Assembly (NCBI RefSeq): GCF_024171735.1
Contig: NZ_JAMTCH010000004.1
Location: forward strand, 1-64,000
Source: Prauserella alba
GTDB lineage: Bacteria; Actinomycetota; Actinomycetes; Mycobacteriales; Pseudonocardiaceae
Length of the DNA: 64,000 nt
Direction of reading: 5' to 3'
Part shown: one piece after another, positions 28,801 to 38,007 of the stretch
Layout of the letters: the number at the start of each line of letters is the position of its first letter
How positions within the stretch are numbered: position 1 is the first letter of the stretch
Program-made: the position numbers and the translations under genes
The notes under the pieces: model-generated
Databases searched by the model: none
What the model was told of the DNA's origin: nothing
Seen by the model: only the letters and a program-made list of their open reading frames with translations

Positions 28801-29069
28801 CCCCGCATCGTCTGGTAGCGGGGAACGGTGTCCTTGACGTACCCGGTCAGCAGGTGGCCGTAGTGCGGCAGTCCGTTGGCGAACGGCGGGCCGTCGTAGA
28901 AGACGTAGTCGTTGTCGCCGCCGGTACCCGCATCGCGTGCCTCGACGCTGGCCTGGAACGTGCGGTCGCTCTCCCAGTAGGCCAGGATGTCCTTTTCCAG
29001 GGCGGGAAAGGACGGCTGCGACGGGACCTCGTCGGCGGCCTGCGCGCCGACGGATGCCTTGGGGTACAT
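25893..29069 (-). CDS. ileS: Isoleucyl-tRNA synthetase
   Basis: Charges tRNA-Ile. The 1058-residue class I synthetase has the HIGH-type motif HYGH in [15 protein letters not shown], the editing (CP1) domain, KMSKS in [13 protein letters not shown], and the anticodon-binding domain from about 740. A DUF5915-type C-terminal extension is present, as in the eukaryote-like IleS class. The start is the ATG at 29069 ([10 protein letters not shown]), behind GAGGAG with 7-nt spacing. An in-frame ATG at 29147 lies just after the T-box core and would add 26 arginine-rich residues unlike other IleS proteins. Expression is expected to respond to uncharged tRNA-Ile through the leader upstream. Confidence 0.97.
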   Translation of the reverse strand: MYPKASVGAQAADEVPSQPSFPALEKDILAYWESDRTFQASVEARDAGTGGDNDYVFYDGPPFANGLPHYGHLLTGYVKDTVPRYQTMRGKRVERRFGWDTHGLPAELEAEKQLGITDKSQIDEMGIAEFNRACRESVLRYTAEWQDYVTRQARWVDFDNDYKTLDATYMESVIWAFKRLWDKGLVYEGYRVLPYCWRDETPLSNHELRMDDDVYQSRQDPAVTIGYRVEGNDSELDGAYLLIWTTTPWTVPSNLATAVHPDVDYVQVADADGRRFVLAEARVGAYAKEFGEQPAVVARYRGADLLGTRYAPPFPYFVGRENAHRVLSADYVTTDDGTGIVHIAPAYGDEDKVVTDAAGIVPATPVDAKGRFDAQVPDYEGQQVFEANPNIIRDLKNGTGSAAQQGAILLRHETYEHSYPHCWRCRNPLIYRAVSSWFVAVTEFKDRMVELNQQITWYPEHIKDGQFGKWLENARDWSISRNRYWGTPIPVWTSDDPNHPRVDVYGSLDELERDFGVRPIDLHRPYIDELTRPNPDDPTGASTMRRVPDVLDVWFDSGSMPYAQVHYPFENTEWFEDHYPGDFIVEYIGQTRGWFYTLHVLATALFDRPAFRTCVSHGIVLGSDGQKMSKSLRNYPDVNEVFDRDGSDAMRWYLMASPILRGGNLVVTEKGIRDAVRQAVLPLWNSYYFLALYANAEGVDGEFRTDSDHVLDRYILAKTRELVADTQSAMDGYDIAGACAALRDYLEVLTNWYVRRSRDRFWAGEKAAVDTLHTVLETVCRVAAPLLPMTTEAVWRGLTGGRSVHLADWPDAESLPADADLVTAMDRVRQVCSAALSLRKAHKLRVRLPLASLLVAADDAELLRPFADIVADEVNVKSVELTTEVAAHGSFEVAVNARAAGPRLGKDVQTVIKAVKAGDWSTTAEGAVVAAGIELVEGEYERKLVASGEGVAGELPQGSGLVLLDTDVTTELAAEGMARDLVRVVQQARRDAGLDVADRIALTIDAPDAVVAAVRVHQEFVASETLATEVDYATVTDGYAGAVGDGDKVTVAVRPNAG

Positions 29070-29149
29070 CCGGTGTGCTCCTCGCGGAAATGTCCGTGTT
29101 GCCGTACGGGCCTCCCGGCCCACACGGGGACGACGCGAGCGCTGCATGA

Positions 29150-29321
29150 GCGCACGTTCCGCGGTACCACCCCGCTTGCCCGCGCCGATCGGCGCGGACC
29201 TCTCGTTCGGCGGCTGTGACGGGCCGCTGCCGTCCGGTTCTACTGAGCCGCCGCGGGCGTGTCGCCGCGTGGCGTCCGTTCTTCCGGAAGCTCCCCGGTG
29301 ATGGCCGGATCAACGCCGTGT
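29150..29321 (-). promoter_or_regulatory. T-box riboswitch leader of ileS (actinobacterial type)
   Basis: On the minus strand the conserved T-box core GGGGTGGTACCGCGG lies at 29173-29159. Its UGGU-type bulge pairs with the free CCA end of uncharged tRNA. Upstream, an isoleucine specifier ATC (29302-29300) is followed by ACCGGGGAGC and CCGGAAGAAC, the sequence found after the specifier loop in other actinobacterial ileS leaders. The leader would start near 29321, after the -10 box. In Actinobacteria such leaders mostly control translation. Here the ribosome site of the chosen start is about 80 nt beyond the T-box, with an extra GGGCC/GGCCC hairpin between. Confidence 0.9.
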
Positions 29322-29327
29322 GTGTTC

Positions 29328-29333
29328 AGGATA
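29328..29333 (-). promoter_or_regulatory. -10 element TATCCT of the ileS leader promoter
   Basis: TATCCT on the minus strand (29333-29328) is placed so that transcription would begin about 18-20 nt before the specifier stem. The -35 region is weak. Confidence 0.5.
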
Positions 29334-29369
29334 ACCGGTCACGAACCGGCGCATCACACACCCACGGAA

Positions 29370-29981
29370 TCACGCACCCGCCGAGTCACGGTGCCGCTGC
29401 GCGAGCGTCGCGTCCGGACGGCACCGGCCGCACGGGCTGAACCCCAGTTCCCTGGCCTCCCTCGCCGGCAGCGGGATCGTCTCGCGCGTCTCGAGCCACG
29501 CACACTCGGCGAGGTGGTACCGGGGCCGCTCGTCCACGACGACGACCTCCTCCTCCAGCCGAGCCACGAGCCGCGCATCCTCCGTGGCCGAGTCCTCGGT
29601 GGCCGGTTCGTCGTCCGGATCGGCCAGGTCGCCCTCGGCGGCGATCAGCTCCGTCTGTCCGTCGGCGACGGACTCACCGTCCTCGTCGGCCTCCGCGAGG
29701 GCCCGGTCGACGTCCTCGTCATCGGTGTCCGAGGCCGTGGACTGCTCCGCACCGGCCGCTTCTGCCTCCGCCGCGTCGGCCTCCGCCGGTTCGCCGTCGG
29801 ACTCCTCCGGCTTCGCATCGCCCCCTGCCGACCGGCGACGCCACCAGTCGATCACGAGCAGGATCGCCGCGACCACGGACACGCCCAGGGAGACCCAGGC
29901 CCACAGCGAGTCGGCGGTGATCAGCGCCGCGACCACGAGGCCGAGGGCTCCCAGCACGAGAATCAGAACGATGTAGAGCAC
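29370..29981 (-). CDS. Membrane protein with acidic linker and C-terminal Cys/His zinc-type motif
   Basis: A 203-residue protein with two membrane helices (about 3-24 and 27-45), an acidic Ala/Glu/Asp linker of about 90 residues, and a C-terminal module YHLAECAWLETRETIPL...EARELGFSPCGRCRP. The pattern of one Cys, then GxxPCxxC resembles the small Ada-type zinc-binding repeat, so a metal-bound C-terminal domain in the cytoplasm is likely. Function unknown. The start is the GTG at 29981 (MLYIVLILVLG), with no ribosome site visible. It sits between wag31 and ileS on the same strand; the wag31 terminator precedes it. Confidence 0.75.
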   Translation of the reverse strand: MLYIVLILVLGALGLVVAALITADSLWAWVSLGVSVVAAILLVIDWWRRRSAGGDAKPEESDGEPAEADAAEAEAAGAEQSTASDTDDEDVDRALAEADEDGESVADGQTELIAAEGDLADPDDEPATEDSATEDARLVARLEEEVVVVDERPRYHLAECAWLETRETIPLPAREARELGFSPCGRCRPDATLAQRHRDSAGA

Positions 29982-30005
29982 AGTGAATTACAGCACGAAC
30001 GCGAA

Positions 30006-30049
30006 AGAGACGGTCCCGACCCCTTCCTCAGGGTGTCGGAACCGTCTCT
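30006..30049 (-). terminator. Terminator of wag31
   Basis: AGAGACGGT (30006-30014) pairs with ACCGTCTCT (30041-30049), and an inner CCGAC/GTCGG stem extends it. It lies 37 bp beyond the wag31 stop, at the end of the division cluster. Confidence 0.8.
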
Positions 30050-30085
30050 CTCGGTGAACATCAGCCCGGTAGTGCCGTTTCGGTG

Positions 30086-31015
30086 TCAGCCCGCTTCGGC
30101 GCGCGGACCGAACGAGTAGCCCTGCCCGCCGTTCGAGGAGTTCGAGCTCGAACTCGAGCTGCCCGTCGACGTCGATGAGGACGAGGACTCGGACGAGGAG
30201 GACGTCGCCGCCGAGGCGGGCGCGGCCGAACCACGATCGTCGAGTTCGCGCAGCTGCGATTCCAGGAAGCCACGGAGCCGCGTGCGGTACTCGCGCTCGA
30301 TCGTGCGCAGCTCCTCGATCTTCTTGTTGAGCTCGCCCTTCTCGGTGTTCAGGTTGTTCATCGTCTCGGTGTACTTGCGCTGCGCCTCGCGATCCAGAGT
30401 GGTCGCCTTGTCGCGCGCCTGACGCTCGAGCGTCTCCGCCCGGGTCCGAGCGTCGTTGAGCATGCTCTCGGCGCGCGTACGCGCCTCGTTGACCATCGAG
30501 TCCGCCTTCGAGCGGGCGTCGGACAGCAACTGCTCGGACTTCGTCCTGGCCTCGGCGAGCATGCCGTCGGACTCGGTCTTGGCCTCGGCGGTCAGCCGGT
30601 CGGCCATCTCCTGGGCCAGGCCCAGGACCTTGGCGGCCTGCACGTTCGGCTCGCCGTTCTCACCGCCGAGCAGGCCCGCGGCCGTGGCCTGTGTCTGCTC
30701 GGTCGACGACGGGGGTGGCACCGGGGCGAGTCGCCGCGACGGGGCCTCGTCGGTGGATCCGCGCTGCGGGGCGGACTGTGCCGCCTGCGCGGTACCGCCG
30801 GCCTTCGCCGACTCCAGCTCACCGCGGGTCGACTCCAGCTCGGCGTCGAGCTGCTCCACTTGCTGGCGCAGCTCGTTGTTGTCCTCGATCAACCGGGCAA
30901 GTTCCGTCTCCACCAGGTCGAGGAACGCATCCACCTCGTCCTCGTTGTAGCCCCGCTTGCCGATAGGCGGCTTGCTGAACGCGACGTTATGCACGTCAGC
31001 AGGGGTCAACGACAT
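30086..31015 (-). CDS. wag31: DivIVA-family polar growth protein Wag31
   Basis: Organises tip growth and cell-wall synthesis at the poles. The 309-residue protein has the DivIVA lipid-binding N-terminus ([34 protein letters not shown]), a first coiled coil to about 65, a Pro/Gln-rich spacer, a long second coiled coil with regular heptads ([20 protein letters not shown]) to about 265, and a Ser-rich tail with a run of serines. This layout matches mycobacterial Wag31. The ATG is at 31015. It is the last gene of the division cluster and is followed by a terminator. Confidence 0.95.
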   Translation of the reverse strand: MSLTPADVHNVAFSKPPIGKRGYNEDEVDAFLDLVETELARLIEDNNELRQQVEQLDAELESTRGELESAKAGGTAQAAQSAPQRGSTDEAPSRRLAPVPPPSSTEQTQATAAGLLGGENGEPNVQAAKVLGLAQEMADRLTAEAKTESDGMLAEARTKSEQLLSDARSKADSMVNEARTRAESMLNDARTRAETLERQARDKATTLDREAQRKYTETMNNLNTEKGELNKKIEELRTIEREYRTRLRGFLESQLRELDDRGSAAPASAATSSSSESSSSSTSTGSSSSSSNSSNGGQGYSFGPRAEAG

Positions 31016-31064
31016 CAGATCACCTCACGCACTCCATGGGCTGTCGGACGATCCGGGTTCCCCG

Positions 31065-31349
31065 TCACCCGGGTAGCGCCAGTTGCATCAGTATGAACAC
31101 AACCAACAGCAGCACCATAATCGATAAGTCCAGGCCCACGCCGCCTATCCGCACGATGGGAATAACACGTCGCACGAGCTTGACCGGTGGGTCTGTCACT
31201 GTGTAGATGCTCTCGACCGCGACCGCAACCCCTCCCGCGGGTCGCCATTCGCGCGCGAAAGCCCGTACAAGCTCGACGACGATCCGCGCCGTGAGCAGGA
31301 GCCAGAAGACAAAGAGCAGCCAATAAAAGACCATCCGGACCGCATCCAC
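31065..31349 (-). CDS. YggT-family membrane protein
   Basis: A 94-residue protein with two membrane segments (about 6-28 and 73-92) and the YggT core VTDPPVKLVRRVIPIVRIGGVGLDLS. Genes of this family sit between sepF and divIVA in many Gram-positive bacteria and are thought to help division or envelope assembly, but no reaction is known. The start is a GTG at 31349. It is in the normal place for the cluster. Confidence 0.9.
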   Translation of the reverse strand: MDAVRMVFYWLLFVFWLLLTARIVVELVRAFAREWRPAGGVAVAVESIYTVTDPPVKLVRRVIPIVRIGGVGLDLSIMVLLLVVFILMQLALPG

Positions 31350-31530
31350 GCCGCCACTCTAGCCACAACCGGCGGCGTTGTGGGCCACCGGCCCGGCAAC
31401 GCGCCCGGCGGCCCTCCACCGGCGCCCGGCGGTGACCGGGTGACCGGCGGCAGGGGTCAGCGACAGCCGGGGTGGACGGCATGAGTCGGCGGCATGCGTC
31501 AGCAGGGACTTCGGCAGGACAGGCGGGGAC

Positions 31531-32193
31531 TCAGCGGCGGAGGAACAGGCCACCTTCGGCGATGCGCCTGCGGTCCTCGGCCGAGACGTCCGCGTCCGGG
31601 GGCGAGAGCAAGAACACCTTGTTGGTGACGCGATCCATCGAGCCGCGCAGCGCGAACGCCAGCCCGGCCGCGAAGTCCACGACCCGCTTCGCGTCCGCAT
31701 TGTCCATTTCGGTCAGGTTGATGATCACGGGAGTGCCGTCCCGGTAGGCCTCGCCGATCTCGCGGGCCTCGGTGTAACTCGTCGGGTGCAACGTGCGGAT
31801 CCGGCTCAGCGGGTCCCGGCTCGCCGCAGGGGCGCGCGCAGGCGGCTCGGGGGCCGGCCGCAGCCGGGTGACCGGTTCCGGTTGCCGGTCGACGGCGAGC
31901 GAGCCGTGGACCGGCGACGGCTCGGGGGCCGAACGCCGCGAGCGGACGGGCTCGGGCTCCTCGAACTCGTCCATGACGTGGTACCGCGAGCGTCCGCGGC
32001 GCGGCGGCTCGTCGTAGTCCGCCTCGCGGTACTCGCTCCTGCCGCGGTCGTACGCGTCATAGGAGTCGTAGGCCTCGTAGGAGTCGTACGCGTCCGGGTC
32101 GTCGGCGTAGCCGCGCCGGTAGTCGTCGTAGTCGTACTCGTCCTCGGCAGGGACCATCCCGAAGTAGGCCTTCAGCTTGTGCAGCGTGCTCAT
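31531..32193 (-). CDS. sepF: Cell division protein SepF
   Basis: Anchors FtsZ filaments to the membrane. The 220-residue protein has an N-terminal amphipathic stretch (MSTLHKLKAYFGMV), an acidic Tyr/Asp-rich low-complexity linker of about 80 residues, and the SepF beta-sandwich core from about 130 (RTLHPTSYTEAREIGEAYRDG, PVIINLTEMDNADAKRVVDFAAGLAFALRG). The linker is long compared with firmicute SepF but typical of Actinobacteria. The ATG at 32193 has the ribosome site GGGAGAGG. Confidence 0.94.
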   Translation of the reverse strand: MSTLHKLKAYFGMVPAEDEYDYDDYRRGYADDPDAYDSYEAYDSYDAYDRGRSEYREADYDEPPRRGRSRYHVMDEFEEPEPVRSRRSAPEPSPVHGSLAVDRQPEPVTRLRPAPEPPARAPAASRDPLSRIRTLHPTSYTEAREIGEAYRDGTPVIINLTEMDNADAKRVVDFAAGLAFALRGSMDRVTNKVFLLSPPDADVSAEDRRRIAEGGLFLRR

Positions 32194-32271
32194 GCCTCTC
32201 CCTCGCCCGCACGGTCGCGTCCCCACCCTTGACGCTGAGTCACCGCAAAACGCCACTGTGGGTGAACGTCT

Positions 32272-33036
32272 CTATGGCGAGGCTAGACCGCGGCCACCGA
32301 GCAACGCGGTTCCGACACGCACACAAGTCGAGCCGTGCGCCACTGCGGCCTCCAAATCCCCGCTCATTCCTGCTGAAAGCTCCACGGCGTCGGGATGATC
32401 ACGTCTCACCCTCGCGTGCGCCTCGGCGAGCCGGGCGAACGCCGGTTCCGGATCCACCCCCAGCGGGGCGACGGCCATGACTCCCCGCAGTCGCAGTGAC
32501 TCACCCGACCGAGCGATGATGTCGGCCAGTTGCGGCAGGTCACCGAGCGGGCACCCGCCGCGCCCTGCGGCGCCGGCCGCGGAGTCGAGACTCGCCTGCA
32601 GCAGCACGTCCAGCGGTCCGGACCGGATGCCCGCCTCGCGAGCGGTGTGCACCGCCTTGGCGAGCGCCTCGGCGAGACGCTGCGAGTCGACCGACTGCAC
32701 CTCACTCGCCCACTCCGCGACCGACTTCGCCTTGTTCCGCTGCAGCCGTCCGACCATGTGCCAGCGCACGGACGCCGCAGGCCGGAGTCCGGCGACCTCC
32801 GCCGCCTTCGGGCCCGCCTCCTGGTCGCGGTTCTCGGCCAGGTCCGTGACCCCCAGATCACTCAGCAAGGCGGCATCGGACGCGGGAAAGGTCTTCGTCA
32901 CGGCGAGCAACCGCACCTCACCCGCGTCCCGCCCCGCCGCGGCGCACGCCTCGCCGATCCGGCCACGGACGGCCTCCAGCGACGCCGCCAGCTCCGCGCG
33001 GCGCTGGTGCGGATCGCCCTGCGTCTCGGGGGTCAC
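32272..33036 (-). CDS. yggS: YggS/PROSC-family pyridoxal-phosphate homeostasis protein
   Basis: Binds pyridoxal 5'-phosphate and helps keep free PLP and amino-acid pools in balance; no catalytic reaction is established. The 254 residues show the PLP lysine in LLAVTKTFPASD, the family motif ENRDQEAGPK, HMVGRLQRNKAK, and the C-terminal ELSAGMSGDLEAAVAHGSTCVRVGTALLG. The start is the GTG at 33036 because GAGGAG precedes it by 5 nt; another GTG 6 bp upstream overlaps the pgeF stop. It is coupled to pgeF. Confidence 0.93.
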   Translation of the reverse strand: MTPETQGDPHQRRAELAASLEAVRGRIGEACAAAGRDAGEVRLLAVTKTFPASDAALLSDLGVTDLAENRDQEAGPKAAEVAGLRPAASVRWHMVGRLQRNKAKSVAEWASEVQSVDSQRLAEALAKAVHTAREAGIRSGPLDVLLQASLDSAAGAAGRGGCPLGDLPQLADIIARSGESLRLRGVMAVAPLGVDPEPAFARLAEAHARVRRDHPDAVELSAGMSGDLEAAVAHGSTCVRVGTALLGGRGLASP

Positions 33037-33038
33037 GC

Positions 33039-33743
33039 TCACTCCTCGATCCACGTCAGCGCAGCGATCCGGCCCGAAGGGTTGTCCCTGCGGTGACTGA
33101 ACAGTGTGTGGTCCTCCACGGTGCAGCGCGGATCCACGCCGATCTTGCCCACGCCCGCGTCGGCGAGCTGCCGCCACAGACCCGCGTGCAGGTCGAGCGC
33201 GGCCGTCCCCTTCCGGCTCCGGCAGCGGCTGCCCGGCAGGTGCGCCTCGACGTCGGCGGCCATGTCGGCGGGCACCTCGTAGCAGGAACCGCACACGGAC
33301 GGGCCCAGCAGCGCCTCGATCCGCCCCGTCTCGGCGCCCACGGAACGCATGGCGTCGAGCGCGGCGGGCACGACGCCCACGCGCGCGCCCACCCGTCCCG
33401 CGTGCACCGCGCCGACCACGCCCGCCTCGGCGTCGCCGAGCAGTACCGGCACGCAGTCCGCGACGAGCACCACCGGCACCACGCCGGGCGTCGCCGTCAC
33501 CAGGGCGTCGGTTGCCTCCGCCGGTTCGGTCTCCGTGCCGTCCACGATCGTCGCGGTGCGGCCGTGAACCTGTTCCATCCAGGCGAGGCGGTCCTCGGCG
33601 AGGCCCAGCTCGGTGGCCAGCCGCGCCCGGTTGGCGCGCACCGCGTCGGGGTCGTCCCCGACGTGCAGCCCGAGGTTGAACGAGTCGTACGGGGGTTTCG
33701 AGTAGCCGCCCGCCCTCGTCGTGATCACGCGCCTGATGCGCAC
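33039..33743 (-). CDS. pgeF: YfiH/PgeF-family (laccase domain) purine nucleoside phosphorylase-like protein
   Basis: A cytoplasmic enzyme of the family long called polyphenol oxidase and now linked to purine nucleosides and peptidoglycan editing. The 234 residues contain the conserved pattern FNLGLHVGDDPDAVRANRARL, VADCVPVLL, AVHAGRVGAR, GPSVCGSCYEV and the metal-ligand end VEDHTLFSHRRDN. The usual HAGWRG reads HAGRVG. The GTG at 33743 has AAGGA at good spacing. The stop overlaps an alternative yggS start. Standard position between ftsZ and yggS. Confidence 0.92.
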   Translation of the reverse strand: MRIRRVITTRAGGYSKPPYDSFNLGLHVGDDPDAVRANRARLATELGLAEDRLAWMEQVHGRTATIVDGTETEPAEATDALVTATPGVVPVVLVADCVPVLLGDAEAGVVGAVHAGRVGARVGVVPAALDAMRSVGAETGRIEALLGPSVCGSCYEVPADMAADVEAHLPGSRCRSRKGTAALDLHAGLWRQLADAGVGKIGVDPRCTVEDHTLFSHRRDNPSGRIAALTWIEE

Positions 33744-33826
33744 CGATTCGTCCTTTCGCTCGGGCCTCCGTGATCGGCCCCTGCGGGCCGTCGGCACCGG
33801 AAAGCCTACGGACCCCGGACACACGC

Positions 33827-33866
33827 CGAGGGCCACCATCCCCTGCTGCGGGAACGGTGACCCTCG
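33827..33866 (-). terminator. Hairpin after ftsZ
   Basis: CGAGGG (33827-33832) pairs with CCCTCG (33861-33866), with inner ACC/GGT and CCC/GGG pairs, giving one long interrupted stem 30 bp beyond the ftsZ stop. It may end or attenuate transcription before pgeF. Confidence 0.6.
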
Positions 33867-33895
33867 AGAGCGAGCCGGGTGCTTCCGAACGTGCC

Positions 33896-35350
33896 TCAGC
33901 GACGCATGAACGGCGGGACGTCGACCTCGTCGTCGGACGGGTCCTCCGTCACCGGCTGGGTGCCGCCCGGCAGCCCGGTCTGCGGACGCGGCGCCCCCGC
34001 CTGGGCCTGGCCGGACGCCGGCGCCGAAGGGGGCCCCGGCTGCTGCGGCGAACCCTGCTGCGGCGAACCCTGGGGCGCTGCCCCTTGTTGCGGCGAGCCC
34101 TGGGGTGCGGACGGCTGCGGCGCGGGCCTGCCCTGCTGGCCGCCCGGCACGGGCTGTGCCCCACCCGACGGCGGAGCCCCGGCCGAACCGCCGGCGTGAG
34201 CCGACGCCGCCCCGTTCGCGGGGGTCGCCCCCGCCGAGGGAGGGGCCGACTGCTCGGCAGGATTTCCCGCGGCGGGCTGCGGCGGGGTGGCGGCTGCGGG
34301 CCCGCCGGATTCCGCCGGTGCGCCGCCGGTCTCGCCCGCCTCGACCGTCATGGTCGAACCGTTCGCCGTGAGCGTCCCGGGGTCCAGCTTCTTGTGCGTG
34401 GGCGTGCCCGCGTCGAATCCGGCGGCGATCACCGTCACGCGGACCTCGTCACCGAGCGAGTCGTCGATGATCGTTCCGAAGATGATGTTCGCCTCCGGGT
34501 GCGCCGACTCCTGCACCAGCGACGCCGCCTCGTTGATCTCGAACAGGCCCAGATCGGACCCGCCCGCTATCGACAGCAGGGCGCCGTGCGCACCGTCCAT
34601 GGACGCCTCGAGCAGCGGGGAGTTGATCGCCTTCTCCGCGGCCTGCACGGCGCGACCCTCGCCACGCGCCGAGCCGATGCCCATGAGTGCGCTGCCCGCG
34701 CCCGACATGACGCTCTTGACGTCGGCGAAGTCCAGGTTGATCAGACCGGGCGTGGTGATCAGGTCGGTGATGCCCTGCACACCGGAGAGCAACACCTCGT
34801 CGGCCGACCGGAAGGCATCCATCAGGGAGACACCGATGTCGCCGAGCTGCAGCAGCCGGTCGTTCGGGATCACGATGAGCGTGTCGCACTCGTTGCGCAG
34901 CTCCTGTATCCCGTCCTCGGCCTGCTTGCCGCGGCGTTTGCCCTCGAACGAGAAGGGGCGGGTGACCACGCCGATGGTCAGTGCGCCGAGCTTGCGCGCG
35001 ATCTGCGCCACGACCGGAGCACCGCCGGTGCCGGTACCGCCGCCTTCGCCCGCGGTCACGAACACCATGTCGGCGCCCTTGAGGACCTCTTCGATCTCCT
35101 CGCGGTGGTCCTCGGCCGCCTGCTGGCCGACGTCGGGTGCGGCACCCGCACCCAGTCCCCGGGTCAGCTCCCGGCCGATGTCGAGTTTGACGTCCGCGTC
35201 GGACATCAGCAGTGCCTGGGCGTCGGTGTTCACCGCGATGAACTCGACACCTTTGAGGCCGACCTCGATCATGCGGTTCACGGCGTTCACGCCGCCGCCG
35301 CCGATACCGACGACCTTGATCACCGCGAGGTAATTGTGCGGGGGCGTCAT
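33896..35350 (-). CDS. ftsZ: Cell division GTPase FtsZ with long repetitive C-terminal linker
   Basis: Forms the division ring. The 484-residue protein has the GTPase domain to about 315 with the tubulin signature GGGTGTG in [14 protein letters not shown], the T7 loop region [11 protein letters not shown], and the C-terminal contact peptide [12 protein letters not shown]. Between them lies a Pro/Gly/Gln/Ala-rich linker of about 150 residues, longer than usual, with repeats such as APQGSPQQG and GSPQQG. At DNA level these appear as near-identical 21- to 27-bp repeats around 34040-34110. The ATG is at 35350. FtsZ contacts SepF and FtsW, both encoded here. Confidence 0.97.
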   Translation of the reverse strand: MTPPHNYLAVIKVVGIGGGGVNAVNRMIEVGLKGVEFIAVNTDAQALLMSDADVKLDIGRELTRGLGAGAAPDVGQQAAEDHREEIEEVLKGADMVFVTAGEGGGTGTGGAPVVAQIARKLGALTIGVVTRPFSFEGKRRGKQAEDGIQELRNECDTLIVIPNDRLLQLGDIGVSLMDAFRSADEVLLSGVQGITDLITTPGLINLDFADVKSVMSGAGSALMGIGSARGEGRAVQAAEKAINSPLLEASMDGAHGALLSIAGGSDLGLFEINEAASLVQESAHPEANIIFGTIIDDSLGDEVRVTVIAAGFDAGTPTHKKLDPGTLTANGSTMTVEAGETGGAPAESGGPAAATPPQPAAGNPAEQSAPPSAGATPANGAASAHAGGSAGAPPSGGAQPVPGGQQGRPAPQPSAPQGSPQQGAAPQGSPQQGSPQQPGPPSAPASGQAQAGAPRPQTGLPGGTQPVTEDPSDDEVDVPPFMRR

Positions 35351-35719
35351 CGGGTTCGCCTTCCTGATCGTGGTGCTTGTCCCTGGCTCGCGCTGGATGT
35401 CGACCTCGGACTCCCGGAAACCCTCAACCTCAAGTCGAGGGTCAGACTTATGTCAACTACCAACGTTGCGGTAGGACGGTAGGCATCGCGCGGGCCCGAA
35501 TCCAGGCGCCACGCCGCGTGTCGCCGGATGTTTGCACCACGCCGGGCGTTAGCTGCGCCACCGCCCGCCGGGGCCCGAACACCCCCGGAGCACGTTGCCG
35601 CACAACGAAAACCGGCAGCAGCGGCCGACGCCACGGGGACGGGAACGGGAACCACGGCGGGAACCACGGGGACGGGAACCACGCGGACGGAGCCGCGCGG
35701 ATCACCCCCGGCTCGAGCG
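35351..35719. other. Intergenic region upstream of ftsZ, about 370 bp
   Basis: Probably carries ftsZ promoters. On the minus strand TTGACA lies at 35456-35451, with no good -10 at 17-18 nt (TGAGGT at best). ACCCTC/GAGGGT arms nearby form a weak hairpin. Near 35630-35700 GGGAC/GGGAAC units repeat in phase on the plus strand. No gene is visible. Confidence 0.45.
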
Positions 35720-36547
35720 TCAGGACACGGTCGGAAGCGCCGGACTCGACACGTCGTACACCTTGCCCTGTCGCGTCATCAGCGCGCCGAGCACCTTGGC
35801 CTTGCGGTCACTGTCCGACGCATCGCCCCACCGCACCGTCTTGCCGCTGCGCAGCGTGAACTCGACACTGCCCGGTGAGTCCGCGCGCCACTGCGTGACC
35901 TTGTCCCGCAGCTGTTCCGGCAGTGCCCTGCGTACCGCGATCACCGCGCGCGTCGCTGCCTTGTCGGCGCCCACTTCGGACATCTTGAATTCCGGAAGTC
36001 CTTGGGGCCGCTCGGAAATCTCCTTGTACACCACCCCGCCGGTGTCGACGAGGTACAGCGTCGAACCGGTGTCGTACACCCCGGCGGGGGTCCGCTCGGT
36101 GACCGCGATCTCGATCGTCGACGGCCACGACCGCGAGACGTCGACGGTCGCGACACCGGGAATCCCGGCGACCCGGTCGGCGATCGCGTCGGTGTCGACG
36201 CGGAGCATCGCGCGCCGCTCCGGCACCTCGGCCACCTCGCGCACCCGGTCCGCCCCGACGTCGCGGTTCCCGGTCACCTCGACCGACCGCACCCCCAGCA
36301 GGGACGTGAACAGCAGCACGTAGGCCAGACCGAGCACCGTGAGCACGCTCAGCACGGCGATCCAGCGCCGCCGCAGCGCGCGGGCCCGCGACACGAAACC
36401 GGCCCCGGCCTGCTCGGGGGCGGGGCCCGCCCCGGCCCGGCCCCGCCGTCCGGGGTCGGGGCGACCGCGCCGCTGGGCCGCCCTGGCGGGCCGCGCCGGA
36501 GCCTCCTCGTCGCCCCCGCGCCGCCCACGTCGGCTCGTGCTGGTCAT
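35720..36547 (-). CDS. ftsQ: Cell division protein FtsQ (DivIB)
   Basis: A bitopic divisome protein. The 275-residue product has a basic, Arg/Pro/Ala-rich cytosolic part (1-58), one membrane helix (about 60-82, WIAVLSVLTVLGLAYVLLFT), a POTRA domain (about 85-155, VRSVEVTGNRDVGADRVREV) and the FtsQ beta domain (TGGVVYKEISERPQGLPEF). The ATG at 36547 starts the basic region; a longer frame runs into murC. It lies directly after murC (22-bp gap). Confidence 0.94.
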   Translation of the reverse strand: MTSTSRRGRRGGDEEAPARPARAAQRRGRPDPGRRGRAGAGPAPEQAGAGFVSRARALRRRWIAVLSVLTVLGLAYVLLFTSLLGVRSVEVTGNRDVGADRVREVAEVPERRAMLRVDTDAIADRVAGIPGVATVDVSRSWPSTIEIAVTERTPAGVYDTGSTLYLVDTGGVVYKEISERPQGLPEFKMSEVGADKAATRAVIAVRRALPEQLRDKVTQWRADSPGSVEFTLRSGKTVRWGDASDSDRKAKVLGALMTRQGKVYDVSSPALPTVS

Positions 36548-36569
36548 GTCGGGTGTCCGTTCGCCGTTC

Positions 36570-37988
36570 TCAGGTCCCGCGACGGTCCAGCTCGGCAAGG
36601 ATCTCCGGGCCGAGCTGTGTCACGTCGCCCGCCCCCATGGTCACCAGCAGATCGCCCGGTTTGACGAGGTCGGCCGCGAGCACGGTGGCGCGGTCGAAGG
36701 CCGGCTCGTAGTGCACGGCGGCACCGGTGATCCGCTCGGCGACGAGTTCGCCGCTCACCCCCGGTTTCGGTTCCTCCCGCGCGCCGTAGACGTCGAGCAG
36801 GATCACCTCGTCGGCCAGGCCGAGGGCTTCGGCGAACTCCCCCGCGAACGCCTCGGTGCGGGAGTACAGGTGCGGCTGGAACACGACCACGACCCGGCCG
36901 GTGCCCGCGGCGTGCCGCACGGCCCGCAGCTGCGCGTCGACCTCGGTCGGGTGGTGGGCGTAGTCGTCGTAGACGCGCACGTCGGCGGCGCGGCCCTTGA
37001 ACTCGAACCGCCTGCGCACGCCGCCGAACACGGCGAGGCCGGCGAGCATCCCGTCGACCGGGGCACCCAGTTCCAGACCGGCCAGCAACGCCGCGACGGC
37101 GTTGAAGGCCATGTGCTCACCCGGCACGGTCACCCGCACCTCGAGTTCCTCACCGCCGAGCGCCAGGCGCACCGTGCCGCCCTCTTCGGCCGGTTCGTAC
37201 GACACGACCCGCGCGTCGTGCTCACCGGTCGCCGACCGGCCGTACCGCAGCACACGCACGCCTGCCGACTCGGCGCGGCACGCCAGTTCGGCGGCCGCCG
37301 CGTCGTCCGCGCACACCACGAGCGCACCGCCCGGCGCGATCCGGTGGAGGAACTCCGTGAACACGGCGATGTAGGCCTCGACGGTGCCGTGGTGGTCGAG
37401 GTGGTCGGGCTCGACGTTCGTCACGACCGCCACGTCCGGTGTGTAGCTCAGGAACGATCCGTCGCTCTCGTCGGCCTCCGCGACGAACACCCCACCTTCG
37501 CCGTGGTGGGCGTTCGCTCCCGATTCGTTGAGGTCGCCGCCGATCGCGAACGACGGGTCGAGCCTGCAGTGCTGCAGCGCCACAGTGAGCATCGACGTCG
37601 TCGACGTTTTGCCGTGGGTGCCCGCGATGCACGCGACGCGGTGACCCGCCATCAGGGCGGCCAGCGCCTCGGCGCGGTGCAGCACCGGGATGCCGCGGGC
37701 GCGCGCGGCCGCCAGTTCGGGGTTGTCGTCGCGGATCGCCGTCGACACGATCACGGCCGTCGGTTCGCTTCCGGCGAGGCCGAGGTTGTCGGCCGACTGG
37801 CCGACCGCGATGTGCGCGCCCTGGGCACGCAGCGTCAGGAAGGCCCGCGATTCCTTCGCGTCGGAGCCGGACACCTGCGCGCCCCGTGCCAGCAGGATCC
37901 GCGCGATGCCGCTCATGCCGGCACCGCCGATACCGATCAGGTGTGCCCGCAGCAGCACCTCGGGCGGCCGCGACGCGACGGCGTTCAT
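36570..37988 (-). CDS. murC: UDP-N-acetylmuramate--L-alanine ligase
   Basis: Adds L-Ala to UDP-MurNAc. The 472-residue Mur ligase has the N-terminal nucleotide fold [15 protein letters not shown], the ATP loop [23 protein letters not shown], and the C-terminal domain motifs DDYAHHPTE and FQPHLYSRT. The ATG at 37988 is chosen for its GGAGG ribosome site at 5-nt spacing; frames starting at 38018 or 38024 would overlap murG. It is 19 bp after murG. Confidence 0.96.
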   Translation of the reverse strand: MNAVASRPPEVLLRAHLIGIGGAGMSGIARILLARGAQVSGSDAKESRAFLTLRAQGAHIAVGQSADNLGLAGSEPTAVIVSTAIRDDNPELAAARARGIPVLHRAEALAALMAGHRVACIAGTHGKTSTTSMLTVALQHCRLDPSFAIGGDLNESGANAHHGEGGVFVAEADESDGSFLSYTPDVAVVTNVEPDHLDHHGTVEAYIAVFTEFLHRIAPGGALVVCADDAAAAELACRAESAGVRVLRYGRSATGEHDARVVSYEPAEEGGTVRLALGGEELEVRVTVPGEHMAFNAVAALLAGLELGAPVDGMLAGLAVFGGVRRRFEFKGRAADVRVYDDYAHHPTEVDAQLRAVRHAAGTGRVVVVFQPHLYSRTEAFAGEFAEALGLADEVILLDVYGAREEPKPGVSGELVAERITGAAVHYEPAFDRATVLAADLVKPGDLLVTMGAGDVTQLGPEILAELDRRGT

Positions 37989-38007
37989 GCCGGCCTCCTC
38001 GGGTGTG

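Noticed and set aside
29069-29147. N-terminal extension of IleS starting at the ATG 29147
   Set aside because: The 26 extra residues are Arg-rich and unlike other IleS N-termini, and a strong GAGGAG site precedes the ATG at 29069. Kept as a question in the findings.
34040-34110. DNA repeats in ftsZ taken as a mobile or regulatory repeat
   Set aside because: They are in frame and encode the repetitive linker, so protein-level repetition explains them.
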